A model generated the notes under the pieces. It saw only the letters and a list, made by a program, of their open reading frames with translations, had not been told where the DNA came from and searched no databases. DNA of 64,000 nt from Nocardioides exalbidus (GTDB taxonomy: Bacteria; Actinomycetota; Actinomycetes; Propionibacteriales; Nocardioidaceae). Shown one piece after another: positions 1-8,877 of the stretch (its first letter is position 1; every line of letters starts with the position of its first letter). The position numbers and the translations under genes are program-made. The stretch covers positions 4,340,001 to 4,404,000 of the forward strand of contig NZ_FNRT01000002.1 of NCBI RefSeq assembly GCF_900105585.1, read 5' to 3'.

Positions 1-135
1 GCGCACCTCCAGGTCCTCGACGAGGAAGGAGACCGAGAGCTTGTCGAGCTGGTCGACGACGAGGCTGTCGGAGAACTTGCCCGGGAAGGACATCAGGTGG
101 TCGGTCGCGATGGACCCGGCTACGAGGAGGGACAC
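1..135 (-). CDS. PfkB/ribokinase-type carbohydrate kinase, N-terminal fragment
   Basis: Only the first 45 codons are in the window; the gene runs off the left edge. The peptide starts with a short beta strand followed by GSIATDHLM and FPGKFSD, which matches the N-terminus of the actinobacterial PfkB-family sugar or adenosine kinases often found beside erpA. I chose the GTG at 135 because it puts the first strand at the usual place; an in-frame GTG at 147 is possible, and a GAGGG sits just before it. The substrate cannot be told from this fragment. Confidence 0.7.
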   Translation of the reverse strand, partial: MSLLVAGSIATDHLMSFPGKFSDSLVVDQLDKLSVSFLVEDLEVR

Positions 136-199
136 GCGGCGAAACACTACCCTCAGGTAAGCCTCGGGATACCCCGCGGTAGCCAATACCGTCGTGCCC

Positions 200-454
200 A
201 TGACGACCTCCAGCCGCCCCTCGTACCTCGTCTTCGACGAGCTGGGCACCCCTGCCGAGATGGCCGCCGACGGGCGCGAGACGGGACGCAACCTCGGGCT
301 CGAGGGTCCTCTCGAGCGGGCCGCGCGCGCCGCCGTCGCCACTCCCCCGAGCCTGCGGTACGACGACTACCCGGCCGAGGTCGGCAAGCGCGAGATCCGG
401 ATCTCCGATGCCGCCGCCCGGATCGCCAACGCCCTGCACCTGCACCTCGACTGA
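200..454 (+). CDS. Conserved-looking hypothetical protein, 84 aa
   Basis: A short soluble, acidic protein without membrane segments or a recognised domain. It lies between the divergent sugar kinase and the convergent erpA, and ends five bases before a strong terminator hairpin, which supports it as a real gene. The ATG at 200 is preferred; an in-frame GTG at 194 would add two residues. The C-terminus (RISDAAARIANALHLHLD) looks like an amphipathic helix. I do not recognise a function. Confidence 0.6.
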   Translation: MTTSSRPSYLVFDELGTPAEMAADGRETGRNLGLEGPLERAARAAVATPPSLRYDDYPAEVGKREIRISDAAARIANALHLHLD

Positions 455-459
455 CGCAC

Positions 460-496
460 GACGAAGGGCCCCAGCCGATGGCTGGGGCCCTTCGTC
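460..496. terminator. Bidirectional terminator, 17-bp perfect stem
   Basis: Arms 460-476 and 480-496 are perfectly complementary with a 3-base loop. It sits between the convergent small hypothetical gene and erpA, so it can end both transcripts. Confidence 0.85.
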
Positions 497-511
497 TACG
501 TCTGGGTCAGA

Positions 512-871
512 TCAGTGGAACGAATCACCGCATGCGCACGAACCGGTGGCGTTGGGGTTGTCGATCGTGAAGCCCTGCTTCTCGATGGTGTCGACGAAGT
601 CGATCTCGGCACCGTTGAGGTAGGGGACGCTCATCCGGTCGACGACCACGGTCACGCCGTCGAAGTCGGTGGTGACGTCGCCGTCGAGCGTGCGCTCGTC
701 GAAGAAGAGCTGGTAGCGCAGGCCGGAGCAGCCACCCGGCTGCACGGAGATGCGCAGGGCCAGATCGTCGCGACCCTCCTGCTCGAGGAGGCTCTTCACC
801 TTGCCGGCGGCGACAGCGGAGAGGTTGATCTGGTCGGTGCGGCGCTCAGTGGTCTCGACCTGCTCGGTCAT
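512..871 (-). CDS. erpA: Iron-sulfur cluster insertion protein ErpA (HesB/IscA family)
   Basis: The protein has 119 residues, normal for A-type Fe-S carriers. It delivers Fe-S clusters to apo-enzymes in the cytoplasm. The three conserved cysteines are visible: one in GGCSG near the middle and two in GSCACG close to the C-terminus. A GGAG lies seven bases before the ATG at 871. Quinolinate synthase, a 4Fe-4S enzyme, is encoded 4 kb away, but no suf or isc genes are in the window. Confidence is high from the motif set and length. Confidence 0.95.
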   Translation of the reverse strand: MTEQVETTERRTDQINLSAVAAGKVKSLLEQEGRDDLALRISVQPGGCSGLRYQLFFDERTLDGDVTTDFDGVTVVVDRMSVPYLNGAEIDFVDTIEKQGFTIDNPNATGSCACGDSFH

Positions 872-975
872 CTCATCACTCCAGGAGTCTCGGGGTACTG
901 CCGGCTTCAATGGTCGCACACGCCGGGTTATTCCCGCGGGTCGTCCGCGCGGCCGGCCCAGGACGGCGGGCGTGC

Positions 976-2058
976 TCACCGCGACCAGGTGCGGGCGACG
1001 CGCTGGGCGAGGTCGGCGAGGGCGTCGCCGGGAGCGCCGAGGGCGCGTTCCTCGCCGACGAGCTCGACGAGGGAGTACGCCGACTCGATGCCGAGCGCGC
1101 GCATCTCCCGGGAGCCGACGAGGACCTGGCCGGCGAGGGCGATGCAGGGCCGGAGGGCCTCGGAGGCGACGCCTGCGACACCGTAGGGGACCTTCCCGGC
1201 CCGGCTGGAGAAGTCGAAGGCGCCCTCCCCGGTGACCACCAGGTCGGCGGCGCGCGCCCGCTCGGCGAGGGACACGGCGTCCGTCACCAGGCCGATCCCC
1301 GGCTCCCGGGCGGCGCCGAGGACGAGCAGCGCGTAGCCGATCCCGCCGGCGGCTCCGGCGCCCTTCTCCAGCGACGTACGCCGGTCGGTGGCGGTCGCGA
1401 AGGACTCGAGCCAGCCGTCGACCTCGGCGATGCGGTCCTCGGCGAGGCCCTTCTGCGGGCCGAAGGTCTTGGCGGCGCCGAACAGGCCGGTGAGCGGGTT
1501 GTCGACGTCGCTCGCCGCGACGAGGTCCACGCCGGACAGGCGCGAGCGAGCGGCGGCGAGGTCCACGGACGTGACCGACGCGAGACCCGCGGCACCTCCG
1601 TCGAGCACGCCGTCGGAGGTCGCCCCGAGGGCGGCGAGCAGGCCGGCGCCGCCATCCGTCGTACCCGACCCGCCCAGGCCGACGACGACGGTGTGCGCCC
1701 CTCCGTCCACGGCAGCCGACACGAGCTCGCCGACCCCGAAGGACGACGCGGTCTCCGGCGACCCGGACACCAGGTGGAGACCGGCGGCCTGCGCGCTCTC
1801 GACGTAGGCCGTCTCCCCCACCCGCAGCACGACCGCCGGCACCGGCGTGCCGTGCGGCCCCCGGACGGTCACCGCGTCGAGCGAGCCGCCGAGCGCGGCG
1901 TGCAGCACGTCGACGAAGCCGGGTCCGCCGTCCGCCATCGGTGCGAGGTCGAGCTCGTCGTCGGGCGCCTGGCGCCGCCACCCCGTCGCGATCGCCTCGG
2001 CGGCCTGCACCGCGGTCAGGGTGCCGGCGAACTTGTCCGGGGCGATCAGCACGCGCAT
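976..2058 (-). CDS. Glycerate kinase (GarK/GlxK family)
   Basis: The 360-residue protein starts MRVLIAPDKFAGTLTA, the typical N-terminus of the family, and has the family glycine-rich stretch GLGGSGTTDGGAG. It phosphorylates D-glycerate with ATP, feeding glyoxylate and serine breakdown into glycolysis. It is a stand-alone gene upstream of erpA on the same strand, 104 bases away. An AAGGAT lies six bases before the ATG and could be a ribosome site or a -10 box. Whether it makes 2- or 3-phosphoglycerate cannot be read from sequence. Confidence 0.93.
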   Translation of the reverse strand: MRVLIAPDKFAGTLTAVQAAEAIATGWRRQAPDDELDLAPMADGGPGFVDVLHAALGGSLDAVTVRGPHGTPVPAVVLRVGETAYVESAQAAGLHLVSGSPETASSFGVGELVSAAVDGGAHTVVVGLGGSGTTDGGAGLLAALGATSDGVLDGGAAGLASVTSVDLAAARSRLSGVDLVAASDVDNPLTGLFGAAKTFGPQKGLAEDRIAEVDGWLESFATATDRRTSLEKGAGAAGGIGYALLVLGAAREPGIGLVTDAVSLAERARAADLVVTGEGAFDFSSRAGKVPYGVAGVASEALRPCIALAGQVLVGSREMRALGIESAYSLVELVGEERALGAPGDALADLAQRVARTWSR

Positions 2059-2099
2059 GGCTGCATCCTTGCAGTGGCCCCGTCCGGCATGCTGGTCGC

Positions 2100-2519
2100 A
2101 TGAGCACTGATCCCGTCGTCGCCGAGATCGTCGTCCCGGGGAGCCCGAGGGCGGCGTTCGTCGGGTTCACCGCCCAGATGGGCGAGTGGTGGGACCCGAT
2201 CCTGACCCCCGACTCCGCGACCTTCACCGGGATCTCGATCGACCCCAACGGTCCGGTCGCGATGGTGCACGGCGACGAGGAGTACGTCTGGGGCCGGGTG
2301 ATGTCGTGGGACCCCATCGGCCACTACACGCAGGAGTTCTGGCTCGGCCACCCCGAGGACGAGGCGACCGTCCTCGACGTGCGTTTCACCGACACCGGCG
2401 ACGGGAGCACCCTCGTGCGCCTGGTGCACAGCGGCTGGAACGCGGAGACCGAGGCGCTCCGCGAGAAGTACACCCACTGGGACGACCTGCTCCGCCGCTA
2501 CGCCGCGCACGTCTCGTGA
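2100..2519 (+). CDS. SRPBCC (AHSA1-like) domain protein
   Basis: A 139-residue single-domain protein of the START/AHSA1-like helix-grip fold. It shows the early PGSPRAAFVGFTAQMGEWWDP segment, a central strand FTGISIDPNGPV, and a C-terminal helix ending HWDDLLRRYAAHV. Members bind hydrophobic ligands or act as stress-response partners; the ligand is unknown. Its stop overlaps the start of the next acetyltransferase gene (GTGA), so the two are translated together. A CATGCT box ends six bases before the ATG. Confidence 0.8.
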   Translation: MSTDPVVAEIVVPGSPRAAFVGFTAQMGEWWDPILTPDSATFTGISIDPNGPVAMVHGDEEYVWGRVMSWDPIGHYTQEFWLGHPEDEATVLDVRFTDTGDGSTLVRLVHSGWNAETEALREKYTHWDDLLRRYAAHVS

Positions 2520-3406
2520 GCGCGCCCCCGCTCATCAGGCCGATGCGCGAGGACGACCTCGAGGCCTTCGCCGAGATCACCGCGACCAGCTACTACGAGG
2601 TCGACACCCGCACCTACCAGCGCGCCTGGCCCGATCCCGTACGCCGACCCGCTGACCGCAACGGTGCCTGGATCACCCGTGCCCGCGCGGCGCTCCGGAC
2701 CGACCCCGGCGGCTGCTGGGTGGCCGAGGTCGACGGCGAGGTCGTCGGCGGCGCGGTGTCGCGCGTGCGGGAGCTGATGTGGGTGCTGGCCTCGTTCGCG
2801 GTGCGGCCCGGCCACCAGGGCCAGGGCATCGGCGCCCAGCTGATGGCGGCCGCGATGCACCACGGCCGCGGGTGCCTGCGGGGGATGTTCGCCGCCAGCG
2901 CCGACCCCGGCGCCGTACGCCGGTACCGCCTGGCCGGCTTCGACCTCCACCCGCAGATGACGGTCACCGGGGTCGTCGACCGGTCCGCGCTCCCCGTCGT
3001 CGAGCGGGTGCGCGAGGGCAGCGCGGCCGACGTCGACCTGCTCGACTCGATCGACCGCCGCACCCGCGGCGCCGCCCACCTCAGCGACCACGAGCTGCTG
3101 CTCGCCCAGTTCCGCCTCGCGGTGGTCGACCACTCCACCGGCTCGGGCTACGCCTACGTCGACGCCGATGGGGCGCCGGCACTCCTCGCGGCCACCAGCC
3201 GGCGTACGGCCGCCGCATTGATGTGGGAGGCCCTGGCCTCGTCGGCACCGGGTGCGCAGGTCTCGGTGCCGCACATCACCGCGGCCAACCAGTGGGCGCT
3301 CGACGTCTCCCTGGCGGCCCGGATGGCGATCTACTCCAACGGCTACCTGTGCGTGCGGCATATGAAGCCACCGGCGCCCTACCTGCACCACGGCTCGCTC
3401 CTCTGA
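2516..3406 (+). CDS. GNAT-family N-acetyltransferase
   Basis: The 296-residue protein has a GNAT core in its first half. The acetyl-CoA loop is visible as VRPGHQGQGIGAQL, followed by a helix and the RRYRLAGFDLHP segment. The second half resembles a degenerate second GNAT-like fold seen in some actinobacterial family members. The acceptor is unknown. The GTG start at 2516 overlaps the stop of the SRPBCC gene by four bases, which fixes the start and implies coupling. Confidence 0.85.
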   Translation: MSAPPLIRPMREDDLEAFAEITATSYYEVDTRTYQRAWPDPVRRPADRNGAWITRARAALRTDPGGCWVAEVDGEVVGGAVSRVRELMWVLASFAVRPGHQGQGIGAQLMAAAMHHGRGCLRGMFAASADPGAVRRYRLAGFDLHPQMTVTGVVDRSALPVVERVREGSAADVDLLDSIDRRTRGAAHLSDHELLLAQFRLAVVDHSTGSGYAYVDADGAPALLAATSRRTAAALMWEALASSAPGAQVSVPHITAANQWALDVSLAARMAIYSNGYLCVRHMKPPAPYLHHGSLL

Positions 3407-3413
3407 CCAGCGA

Positions 3414-4634
3414 CTAGGAGCTGCCGGGCTCCAGCCTCGCGCCGGGAGCCACGTCGCCGGCGACCCGCGACCCGCGGCCGACCAGCGTCACGTCGTCGTC
3501 GTGCGCGAGCCGTCGCGAGGACTCCGCGCCCACCCGCGCCCGCGGTGCGACCTCGCACCCCTCGTCGAGCACCGCGGTCCGCACCACCGCGCCCGCCCGG
3601 ATCACGCAGTCCTCCATGACGACGCTGTCGTGGACCTCGGCACCCTTCTCCACCACGACGCCGGGGCCGAGGACGCTCCCGACGACGAGACCCCCGACGT
3701 CCGCGCCCGGTGAGAGCACCGCGTCGCGGCACTCGCCGGACGCGCGCACGCGTGCGGCGGGGCGGTCGGGCCAGTGCGAGATCACGGGACGACCGGGGTG
3801 GTCGAACACGTCGACCCTGCCGGCGAGCAGGTCGCGGTGCGACTGCAGGTAGAGCCCCGGCTGGCCGACGTCGCGCCAGTAGCCGGTGAGCGGGACCGCG
3901 GCGACCTGCCCGCCCTCGACCAGCCTCGGGAGGAGGTGCTCGCCGAAGTCGCCGATGCCGCTGTCGCCGTCGTCGCTGCCGGCGAGCTCGCGGCGGAGGT
4001 CGCGAAGGGTGGCGAGCAGCGCCGCGGTGTCGTAGACGAAGATCTCGGTGGCAACCGTGCCGGACGACGGGCGTGACGGCTTGTGCTCGACCCCGGTGAC
4101 CGTGCCGCGCCCGTCGGCCAGGACCACCACGTTGTCCGACGCGTCCTTCCTGGTGACCTCGCTCGTCAGCAGCGTCGCCGTCCGGCCCGCGGCGACGTGC
4201 TCGTCGATGACCGGCGCGAGGTCGGTGTTGAAGACGTGGTCGGCGCTGCAGACCACGAGCGTCGGGGCGCCGAACGCCTCGATGTCCGCCGACATCCGCA
4301 GCAGCAGGTCACCGTTGCCGAAGGCGAAGCCACTCTCGGTCGCCGGACCGGTGCCGGTCTGCGGCACGATCCGCCGGAAGCCACCCCGGTTGCGGTCGAG
4401 GCTCCACGGCCTGCCGCCCGACAGGTAGTCGTCGAGGGACGTCACCTGGTACTCCAGCGACACCCACACGTCGGCGAGGTCGGCGTGCACGAGGGCGGAG
4501 AGCGCGAAGTCGACGAGCCGGTGCACACCGCCGTAGGGCAGGGCGGGCTTGGCCCGCTCGCGGGTCAGCACGTCCATCCGCGATCCCTGACCGCCCGCCT
4601 GCACCAGGGCCAGGACTTCTCCACGTCGGGGCAT
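3414..4634 (-). CDS. Glucose-1-phosphate adenylyltransferase-like nucleotidyltransferase (GlgC family)
   Basis: A 406-residue protein with the N-terminal nucleotidyltransferase signature QAGGQGSRMDVLTRERAKPA followed by PYGGVHRLVDFALS, as in GlgC. The C-terminal third carries hexapeptide left-handed beta-helix repeats (VEKGAEVHDSVVMEDCVI). It should make ADP-glucose or a similar nucleotide sugar from glucose-1-phosphate for glycogen or glucan. The usual GlgC motif is somewhat divergent (GGQGSRM), so another sugar nucleotide is possible. GGGAGG lies nine bases before the ATG at 4634. It is convergent with the GNAT gene, with a 7-base gap. Confidence 0.85.
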   Translation of the reverse strand: MPRRGEVLALVQAGGQGSRMDVLTRERAKPALPYGGVHRLVDFALSALVHADLADVWVSLEYQVTSLDDYLSGGRPWSLDRNRGGFRRIVPQTGTGPATESGFAFGNGDLLLRMSADIEAFGAPTLVVCSADHVFNTDLAPVIDEHVAAGRTATLLTSEVTRKDASDNVVVLADGRGTVTGVEHKPSRPSSGTVATEIFVYDTAALLATLRDLRRELAGSDDGDSGIGDFGEHLLPRLVEGGQVAAVPLTGYWRDVGQPGLYLQSHRDLLAGRVDVFDHPGRPVISHWPDRPAARVRASGECRDAVLSPGADVGGLVVGSVLGPGVVVEKGAEVHDSVVMEDCVIRAGAVVRTAVLDEGCEVAPRARVGAESSRRLAHDDDVTLVGRGSRVAGDVAPGARLEPGSS

Positions 4635-4678
4635 GTCCGTCACCCTCCCACGGCGTGCTCGCCGTCGAGGCCGCCTCC

Positions 4679-4684
4679 TAGGAT
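4679..4684 (+). promoter_or_regulatory. Leaderless -10 box of nadA
   Basis: TAGGAT followed by seven bases and the GTG start at 4692. This spacing places the transcription start at or next to the start codon. An AGGA overlaps it and could serve as a ribosome site instead. Confidence 0.5.
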
Positions 4685-4691
4685 GGGAACC

Positions 4692-5870
4692 GTGAGCACC
4701 ATCGACCTGCCGCTCCTCCCCCTCGGCAAGGGCCGCGACCTCGATGCCGAGCGTGGCGTCGAGTGCCCCGGCGACCTCCCGGCGGCGTCCGACCCCGACC
4801 TCGTGGCGCGTGCGCGCGCCGCCAAGGAGGCGCTCGGCGAGCGGGTCTTCGTGCTCGGCCACCACTACCAGCGCGACGAGGTGATCCAGTTCGCCGACGT
4901 CACCGGTGACTCGTTCAAGCTCGCGCGTGACGCGGCCGCGCGGCCCGACGCCGAGTTCATCGTCTTCTGCGGCGTCCACTTCATGGCCGAGTCGGCCGAC
5001 ATCCTCACCTCGCCCGACCAGAAGGTCGTGCTGCCCGACCTGGCGGCGGGTTGCTCGATGGCCGACATGGCCCGGCTGCGCCAGGTGGAGGACGCCTGGG
5101 ACGCGATGGCCGACGCCGGCATCCAGGACTCGGTCGTCCCGGTGACCTACATGAACTCCTCCGCCGACATCAAGGCCTTCTGCGGCCGCAACGGCGGTGT
5201 GGTCTGCACCTCTTCCAACGCCGACGTCGCCCTCGACTGGGCCTTCTCGCAGAAGCCCGGGGGCGACGCCAAGATCCTCTTCCTCCCCGACCAGCACCTC
5301 GGCCGCAACACGGCCGTCCTCGAGATGGGCATCGCCCTCGACGAGTGCGTCGTGTGGGACCCGCTGCAGCCCGGCGGCGGCCTCAGCGCCGAGGAGCTCC
5401 AGAAGGCACGGATGATCCTGTGGAAGGGCCACTGCTCGGTCCACGGCCGGTTCTCCGAGGACGTCGTCGACGAGCTGCGCAGCAAGCACCCCGGCATCCA
5501 CGTGCTCGTCCACCCCGAGTGCAAGCACGAGGTCGTGCTCAAGGCCGACCTGGTCGGCTCGACGGAGTTCATCATCAAGACGATTGAGGCTGCCGAGCCG
5601 GGCTCCGTCTGGGCCGTCGGCACCGAGCTCAACCTCGTCAAGCGCCTCGCGGACGCCCACCCCGACAAGACGATCGTCTTCCTCGACCGCAACGTCTGCT
5701 ACTGCTCGACGATGAACCGCATCGACCTGCCCCACCTGGTCTGGGCGCTGGAGAACCTCGTCGCCGGCGAGGTCGTCAACCAGATCACCGTCGACCCCGA
5801 GACCGAGGCCGACGCGCTGGTGGCGCTCCAGCGGATGCTCGACCTGCCCGGCAAGTCCCATCGCGACTGA
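4692..5870 (+). CDS. nadA: Quinolinate synthase NadA
   Basis: The 392-residue enzyme condenses iminoaspartate with dihydroxyacetone phosphate to quinolinate in NAD synthesis and carries an oxygen-sensitive 4Fe-4S cluster. Family motifs are clear: LGHHYQRDEV, FCGVHFMAESA, PDLAAGCSMAD, VTYMNSSADIKAFCG, FLPDQHLGRN, VHPECKHEV and CYCSTMNRIDL, including the cluster cysteines. The GTG at 4692 is preferred over the ATG at 4683 because of the -10 box spacing. nadB and nadC are not in the window. It is divergent from the GlgC-like gene and followed closely by a winged-helix protein. Confidence 0.97.
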   Translation: MSTIDLPLLPLGKGRDLDAERGVECPGDLPAASDPDLVARARAAKEALGERVFVLGHHYQRDEVIQFADVTGDSFKLARDAAARPDAEFIVFCGVHFMAESADILTSPDQKVVLPDLAAGCSMADMARLRQVEDAWDAMADAGIQDSVVPVTYMNSSADIKAFCGRNGGVVCTSSNADVALDWAFSQKPGGDAKILFLPDQHLGRNTAVLEMGIALDECVVWDPLQPGGGLSAEELQKARMILWKGHCSVHGRFSEDVVDELRSKHPGIHVLVHPECKHEVVLKADLVGSTEFIIKTIEAAEPGSVWAVGTELNLVKRLADAHPDKTIVFLDRNVCYCSTMNRIDLPHLVWALENLVAGEVVNQITVDPETEADALVALQRMLDLPGKSHRD

Positions 5871-5880
5871 GGGTCACGCC

Positions 5881-7059
5881 GTGCGCAGCATCAGTGACGC
5901 CGAGCGCCGGCACCGCATCGGCGTACGCCACGCGCTGGCGCCGGGTCACCGGCTGGGCTCGGCCGAGGCGGTCACCCGCGCGCTGACCGTGCTGCACTCG
6001 ACGGAGTACGCCTCGGTGCACCTCGCGGTCGCGGCACGCACCGAGGGGGTCACGGCCGACGACATCGATGCCGAGCTCTACGAGTCACGCTCCCTCGTCC
6101 GACAGCTCGCGATGCGACGGACCCTCTTCGTCTTCCCCCTCGACCTGCTCCCCGCCGCCTGGGGCAGCGCGTCGGCGCGGGTCGCGACAGCCGAGCGCAA
6201 GCGGATCGCGAAGGCCATCGCCGGGGCCGGGATCGCCGACGACGGCGAGGCCTGGCTCGACGCCGCGCGGGCCGCCGTGCTCGCCCGGCTGGCGGGCGGC
6301 CCGGCGACCACCGCCCAGCTGCGCGCCGAGGTCCCCGAGCTCGCCGGGATGATCGGGGGCGACACCGACAAGAAGTGGGACCGCCCCGTGTCCGTGGCGC
6401 CGTGGGTGCTCACCCACCTCGGGCTCGAGGGCGCCACCCTGCGCGCCCACAACTCCGGTCACTGGAGGTTGAACAAGCCGACCTGGACGCGGGCCGAGGA
6501 CTGGCTGGCCCAGGTCCCGGAGCCCCTCGACGAGGCCGCCGGCTACGCCGAGCTCGTCCGCCGCTGGCTCGGCACCTTCGGACCCGGCACGGCCGTCGAC
6601 GTGCAGTGGTGGCTCGGCTCGACCAAGACGGCCGTGACCCGCGCGCTGGCCGACGTCGGGGCGGTCGAGGTCGCGCTGGACAGCGGGGACACCGGCTGGG
6701 TGCTGCCCGACGACACCGACGTCGGGCCGCTCGAGCCGTGGGCTGCGCTCCTGCCGACCCTCGACCCGACGGTCATGGGCTGGAAGCAGCGCGACTTCTA
6801 CCTCGACCCCGCCCACGTGCCGTACCTCTTCGACACCAACGGCAACGCCGGCACCACCGCCTGGTGGGACGGCCGGGTCGTCGGCTGCTGGGTGCAGGAC
6901 GACGCCGGCGTCGTCCGGCTGTCCCTCCTCGAGGACGTCGGCGCGGCCGGGCGCGAGGCGCTCGATCGCGAGGCCGAGCGGCTCACCGCCTGGCTGGGCG
7001 GCACCGTGATCGGCAACGTCTACGCGTCGCGCCAGATGAAGCAGGCGAGGCTGCCCTAG
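5881..7059 (+). CDS. Winged-helix DNA-binding domain protein (HTH_42, AlkX/YcaQ-like)
   Basis: A 392-residue soluble protein of the HTH_42 family. Typical stretches are RHALAPGHRLGSAEAVTRALTVLHSTEYASV at the N-terminus, the LVRQLAMRRTLFVFP segment, and the C-terminal LLPTLDPTVMGWKQRDFYL and TTAWWDGRVVG. Distant relatives (E. coli YcaQ, Streptomyces AlkZ/AlkX) are DNA glycosylases acting on crosslinked or alkylated bases, so a DNA repair role is possible but not shown. The GTG start is 11 bases after the nadA stop, suggesting co-transcription. Confidence 0.82.
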   Translation: MRSISDAERRHRIGVRHALAPGHRLGSAEAVTRALTVLHSTEYASVHLAVAARTEGVTADDIDAELYESRSLVRQLAMRRTLFVFPLDLLPAAWGSASARVATAERKRIAKAIAGAGIADDGEAWLDAARAAVLARLAGGPATTAQLRAEVPELAGMIGGDTDKKWDRPVSVAPWVLTHLGLEGATLRAHNSGHWRLNKPTWTRAEDWLAQVPEPLDEAAGYAELVRRWLGTFGPGTAVDVQWWLGSTKTAVTRALADVGAVEVALDSGDTGWVLPDDTDVGPLEPWAALLPTLDPTVMGWKQRDFYLDPAHVPYLFDTNGNAGTTAWWDGRVVGCWVQDDAGVVRLSLLEDVGAAGREALDREAERLTAWLGGTVIGNVYASRQMKQARLP

Positions 7060-7091
7060 GTCGATCGTCCTGCTGCACCGCAGGCGAGGGC

Positions 7092-8285
7092 TCAGGGCTC
7101 GTCGACGGCCGGCAGCACGAACCAGAACGTCGTCCCGCCGCCGTCGCGCGCCTCGACGCCCATCGAGCCGCCGTGCGCCTCGACGATCCGGCGGCAGGTC
7201 GCCAGGCCGATCCCCGAGCCCTCCACGGTCTTGTCGAGGCGGGCGAGCGGGGCGAACACGCGCTCCTGCTTCTCCGGCGGGATGCCGCGGCCGCGGTCGC
7301 GGACCTCGATCCGGTTGAGGTTGTCGCCCACGCGCGCGTCGACCTCGATCTCGGGGTCCTCGCCGTCGACGGTGAACTTGGCGGCGTTGTCGATCAGGTT
7401 CATCAGCACCGAGCGCAGCTGCGAGGCGTCGCCCTGGGCGAGGGGCAGGGACCCGACCGTCACCCGGTCGCGCGAGACCCGGCCGGCCAGGTCGTCGAGC
7501 GCGGCGGCGAGCTCGACGTCCAGGTCGACCACGTCGTCGCCGGGCGCCTGGCCCTGCTGGGCGAACTCGAGCAGGTTGTTGATCAGCCCGTTCATCCGGT
7601 CCACGCCACGGCGGGCCCGGGCGACGGTGTCGACCTGGAAATCGTCGGTGACCTCGAGCTCGAGCGACTCCAGGGACAGCGACACGGACGTGAGCGGGTT
7701 CTTCAGGTCGTGGCTCACCTGTCCGGCGAAGTGCGCCAGCCGGTCGTTGGAGGTGCTGAGCCGGTCGTTGACCTCGCCGAGCCGCCGCGACGCCAGCTCG
7801 AGCTCGAGCACGTCGACCACGCGGTCCGCCAGCTGCGCGAGCCCGCGCGCCGCCTCCGGCGTCACCTCGTGGGACACGTCGTCGAAGACGCAGAGCGTGC
7901 CGATCGTGACCCCCTCCGGCGTCGTCAGCGGGTGGGAGCCGTAGTACTTCACGTCGGCCATCTCACCCGTCGTCCACGGGTTGTCGGAGAAGCGCACGTC
8001 GTCGCCGGCGTTCTCGAGCATGATCGGCTGTCCGCTCTCGACGACCAGGCGGCACATCGAGTGGTCGACCGGCGACTCGCTGGCCTCGAAGCCCGTGGTG
8101 GCCACCTGGTGCTGGGAGTGCGAGCTCAGCAGGTTGACCGCGGCGAACGGGACCCCGGCGACCTGCGCGGCGAGCTGCACGAGCGAGTCGAGCTCGCGGC
8201 GCGGCGGGCCGTCGAGGACGTCGTACGCCGCGATGGCGCGGTCGCGACGACGCGCTCCACCACCGGCGGATCCCTCGCTGCTCAC
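7092..8285 (-). CDS. Soluble GAF-domain sensor histidine kinase
   Basis: The 397-residue kinase has a GAF domain at about residues 30-160, a short coiled coil at 160-186, a HisKA H-box with His192 (QVSHDLKNPLTS), then HATPase motifs: N-box LMNLIDNAAKFT, G1 DRGRGIPPE and G2 GSGIGLATC. No membrane segment or signal peptide is visible, so it senses a cytoplasmic cue. Its GTG start overlaps the pspAB stop by four bases, making it the last gene of the psp operon. No response regulator is nearby, so its partner is elsewhere or unknown. Confidence 0.92.
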   Translation of the reverse strand: MSSEGSAGGGARRRDRAIAAYDVLDGPPRRELDSLVQLAAQVAGVPFAAVNLLSSHSQHQVATTGFEASESPVDHSMCRLVVESGQPIMLENAGDDVRFSDNPWTTGEMADVKYYGSHPLTTPEGVTIGTLCVFDDVSHEVTPEAARGLAQLADRVVDVLELELASRRLGEVNDRLSTSNDRLAHFAGQVSHDLKNPLTSVSLSLESLELEVTDDFQVDTVARARRGVDRMNGLINNLLEFAQQGQAPGDDVVDLDVELAAALDDLAGRVSRDRVTVGSLPLAQGDASQLRSVLMNLIDNAAKFTVDGEDPEIEVDARVGDNLNRIEVRDRGRGIPPEKQERVFAPLARLDKTVEGSGIGLATCRRIVEAHGGSMGVEARDGGGTTFWFVLPAVDEP

Positions 8286-8854
8286 AGGCCCGGTGCCTTC
8301 CAGACCGCGAGCCAGCGTTGGAGATCGGGTTCCATGGGGAGCTCCTGTCCGAGAACGTCGCGAACCGACAACTCCAACAGGGTGTCACGGACCTGATCGC
8401 CGGTGGGCGCGAACGGGTAGAACGTCCCCTGCTTGTAGAGGTAGGTGAGGCCGAACCTCTGCCCGGCCGCGTTGGCGAACGGCACCATCGAGCAGAGCAG
8501 CCCGCTGTCGAACCCGTTGAGCTCCAGCGTCGTGTTGACGGCGTGGAGGTCGGTGCACAGGCCGGACGTGTCAGCGGGGTCACCGTCGACGACGAGCCAG
8601 GTGAACCCGAAGTCGTCGCGGGTCACGGTGACCGGCGGCGCCCCGTCGGCCTCCCCGATGAGCGCGACGACGTCCTGCTGGGTCTGGGCGAAGGCGGCCC
8701 CCGCGGCCGAGCGGTAGCACACGGAGCCGGTGCCGGTGGGCTCGAAGCCGAGCGCGGTCTGGAGCGTGACGGCCGCGCTGGGCACGAGGAAGAGCGCGTC
8801 GAGGTCGTTGCGCTTCGGCTTCGCGCGCGCCCGCACCGTCTCCCAGAGTCCCAT
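8282..8854 (-). CDS. pspAB: PspA-associated protein PspAB
   Basis: A 190-residue soluble protein matching the actinobacterial PspAB family: it starts MGLWETVRARAKPKRNDLDALFLVPSAAVTL and ends with LPMEPDLQRWLAVWK. PspAB is found with PspA, PspAA and an HtpX protease; its biochemical role is not known, and it presumably assists membrane stress signalling. The ATG at 8854 follows 23 bases after htpX, and the stop overlaps the start of the histidine kinase. Identification rests on sequence and on the full psp context. Confidence 0.88.
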   Translation of the reverse strand: MGLWETVRARAKPKRNDLDALFLVPSAAVTLQTALGFEPTGTGSVCYRSAAGAAFAQTQQDVVALIGEADGAPPVTVTRDDFGFTWLVVDGDPADTSGLCTDLHAVNTTLELNGFDSGLLCSMVPFANAAGQRFGLTYLYKQGTFYPFAPTGDQVRDTLLELSVRDVLGQELPMEPDLQRWLAVWKAPGL

Positions 8855-8877
8855 CAGAGTCCCGTCGCAGTCCCGGC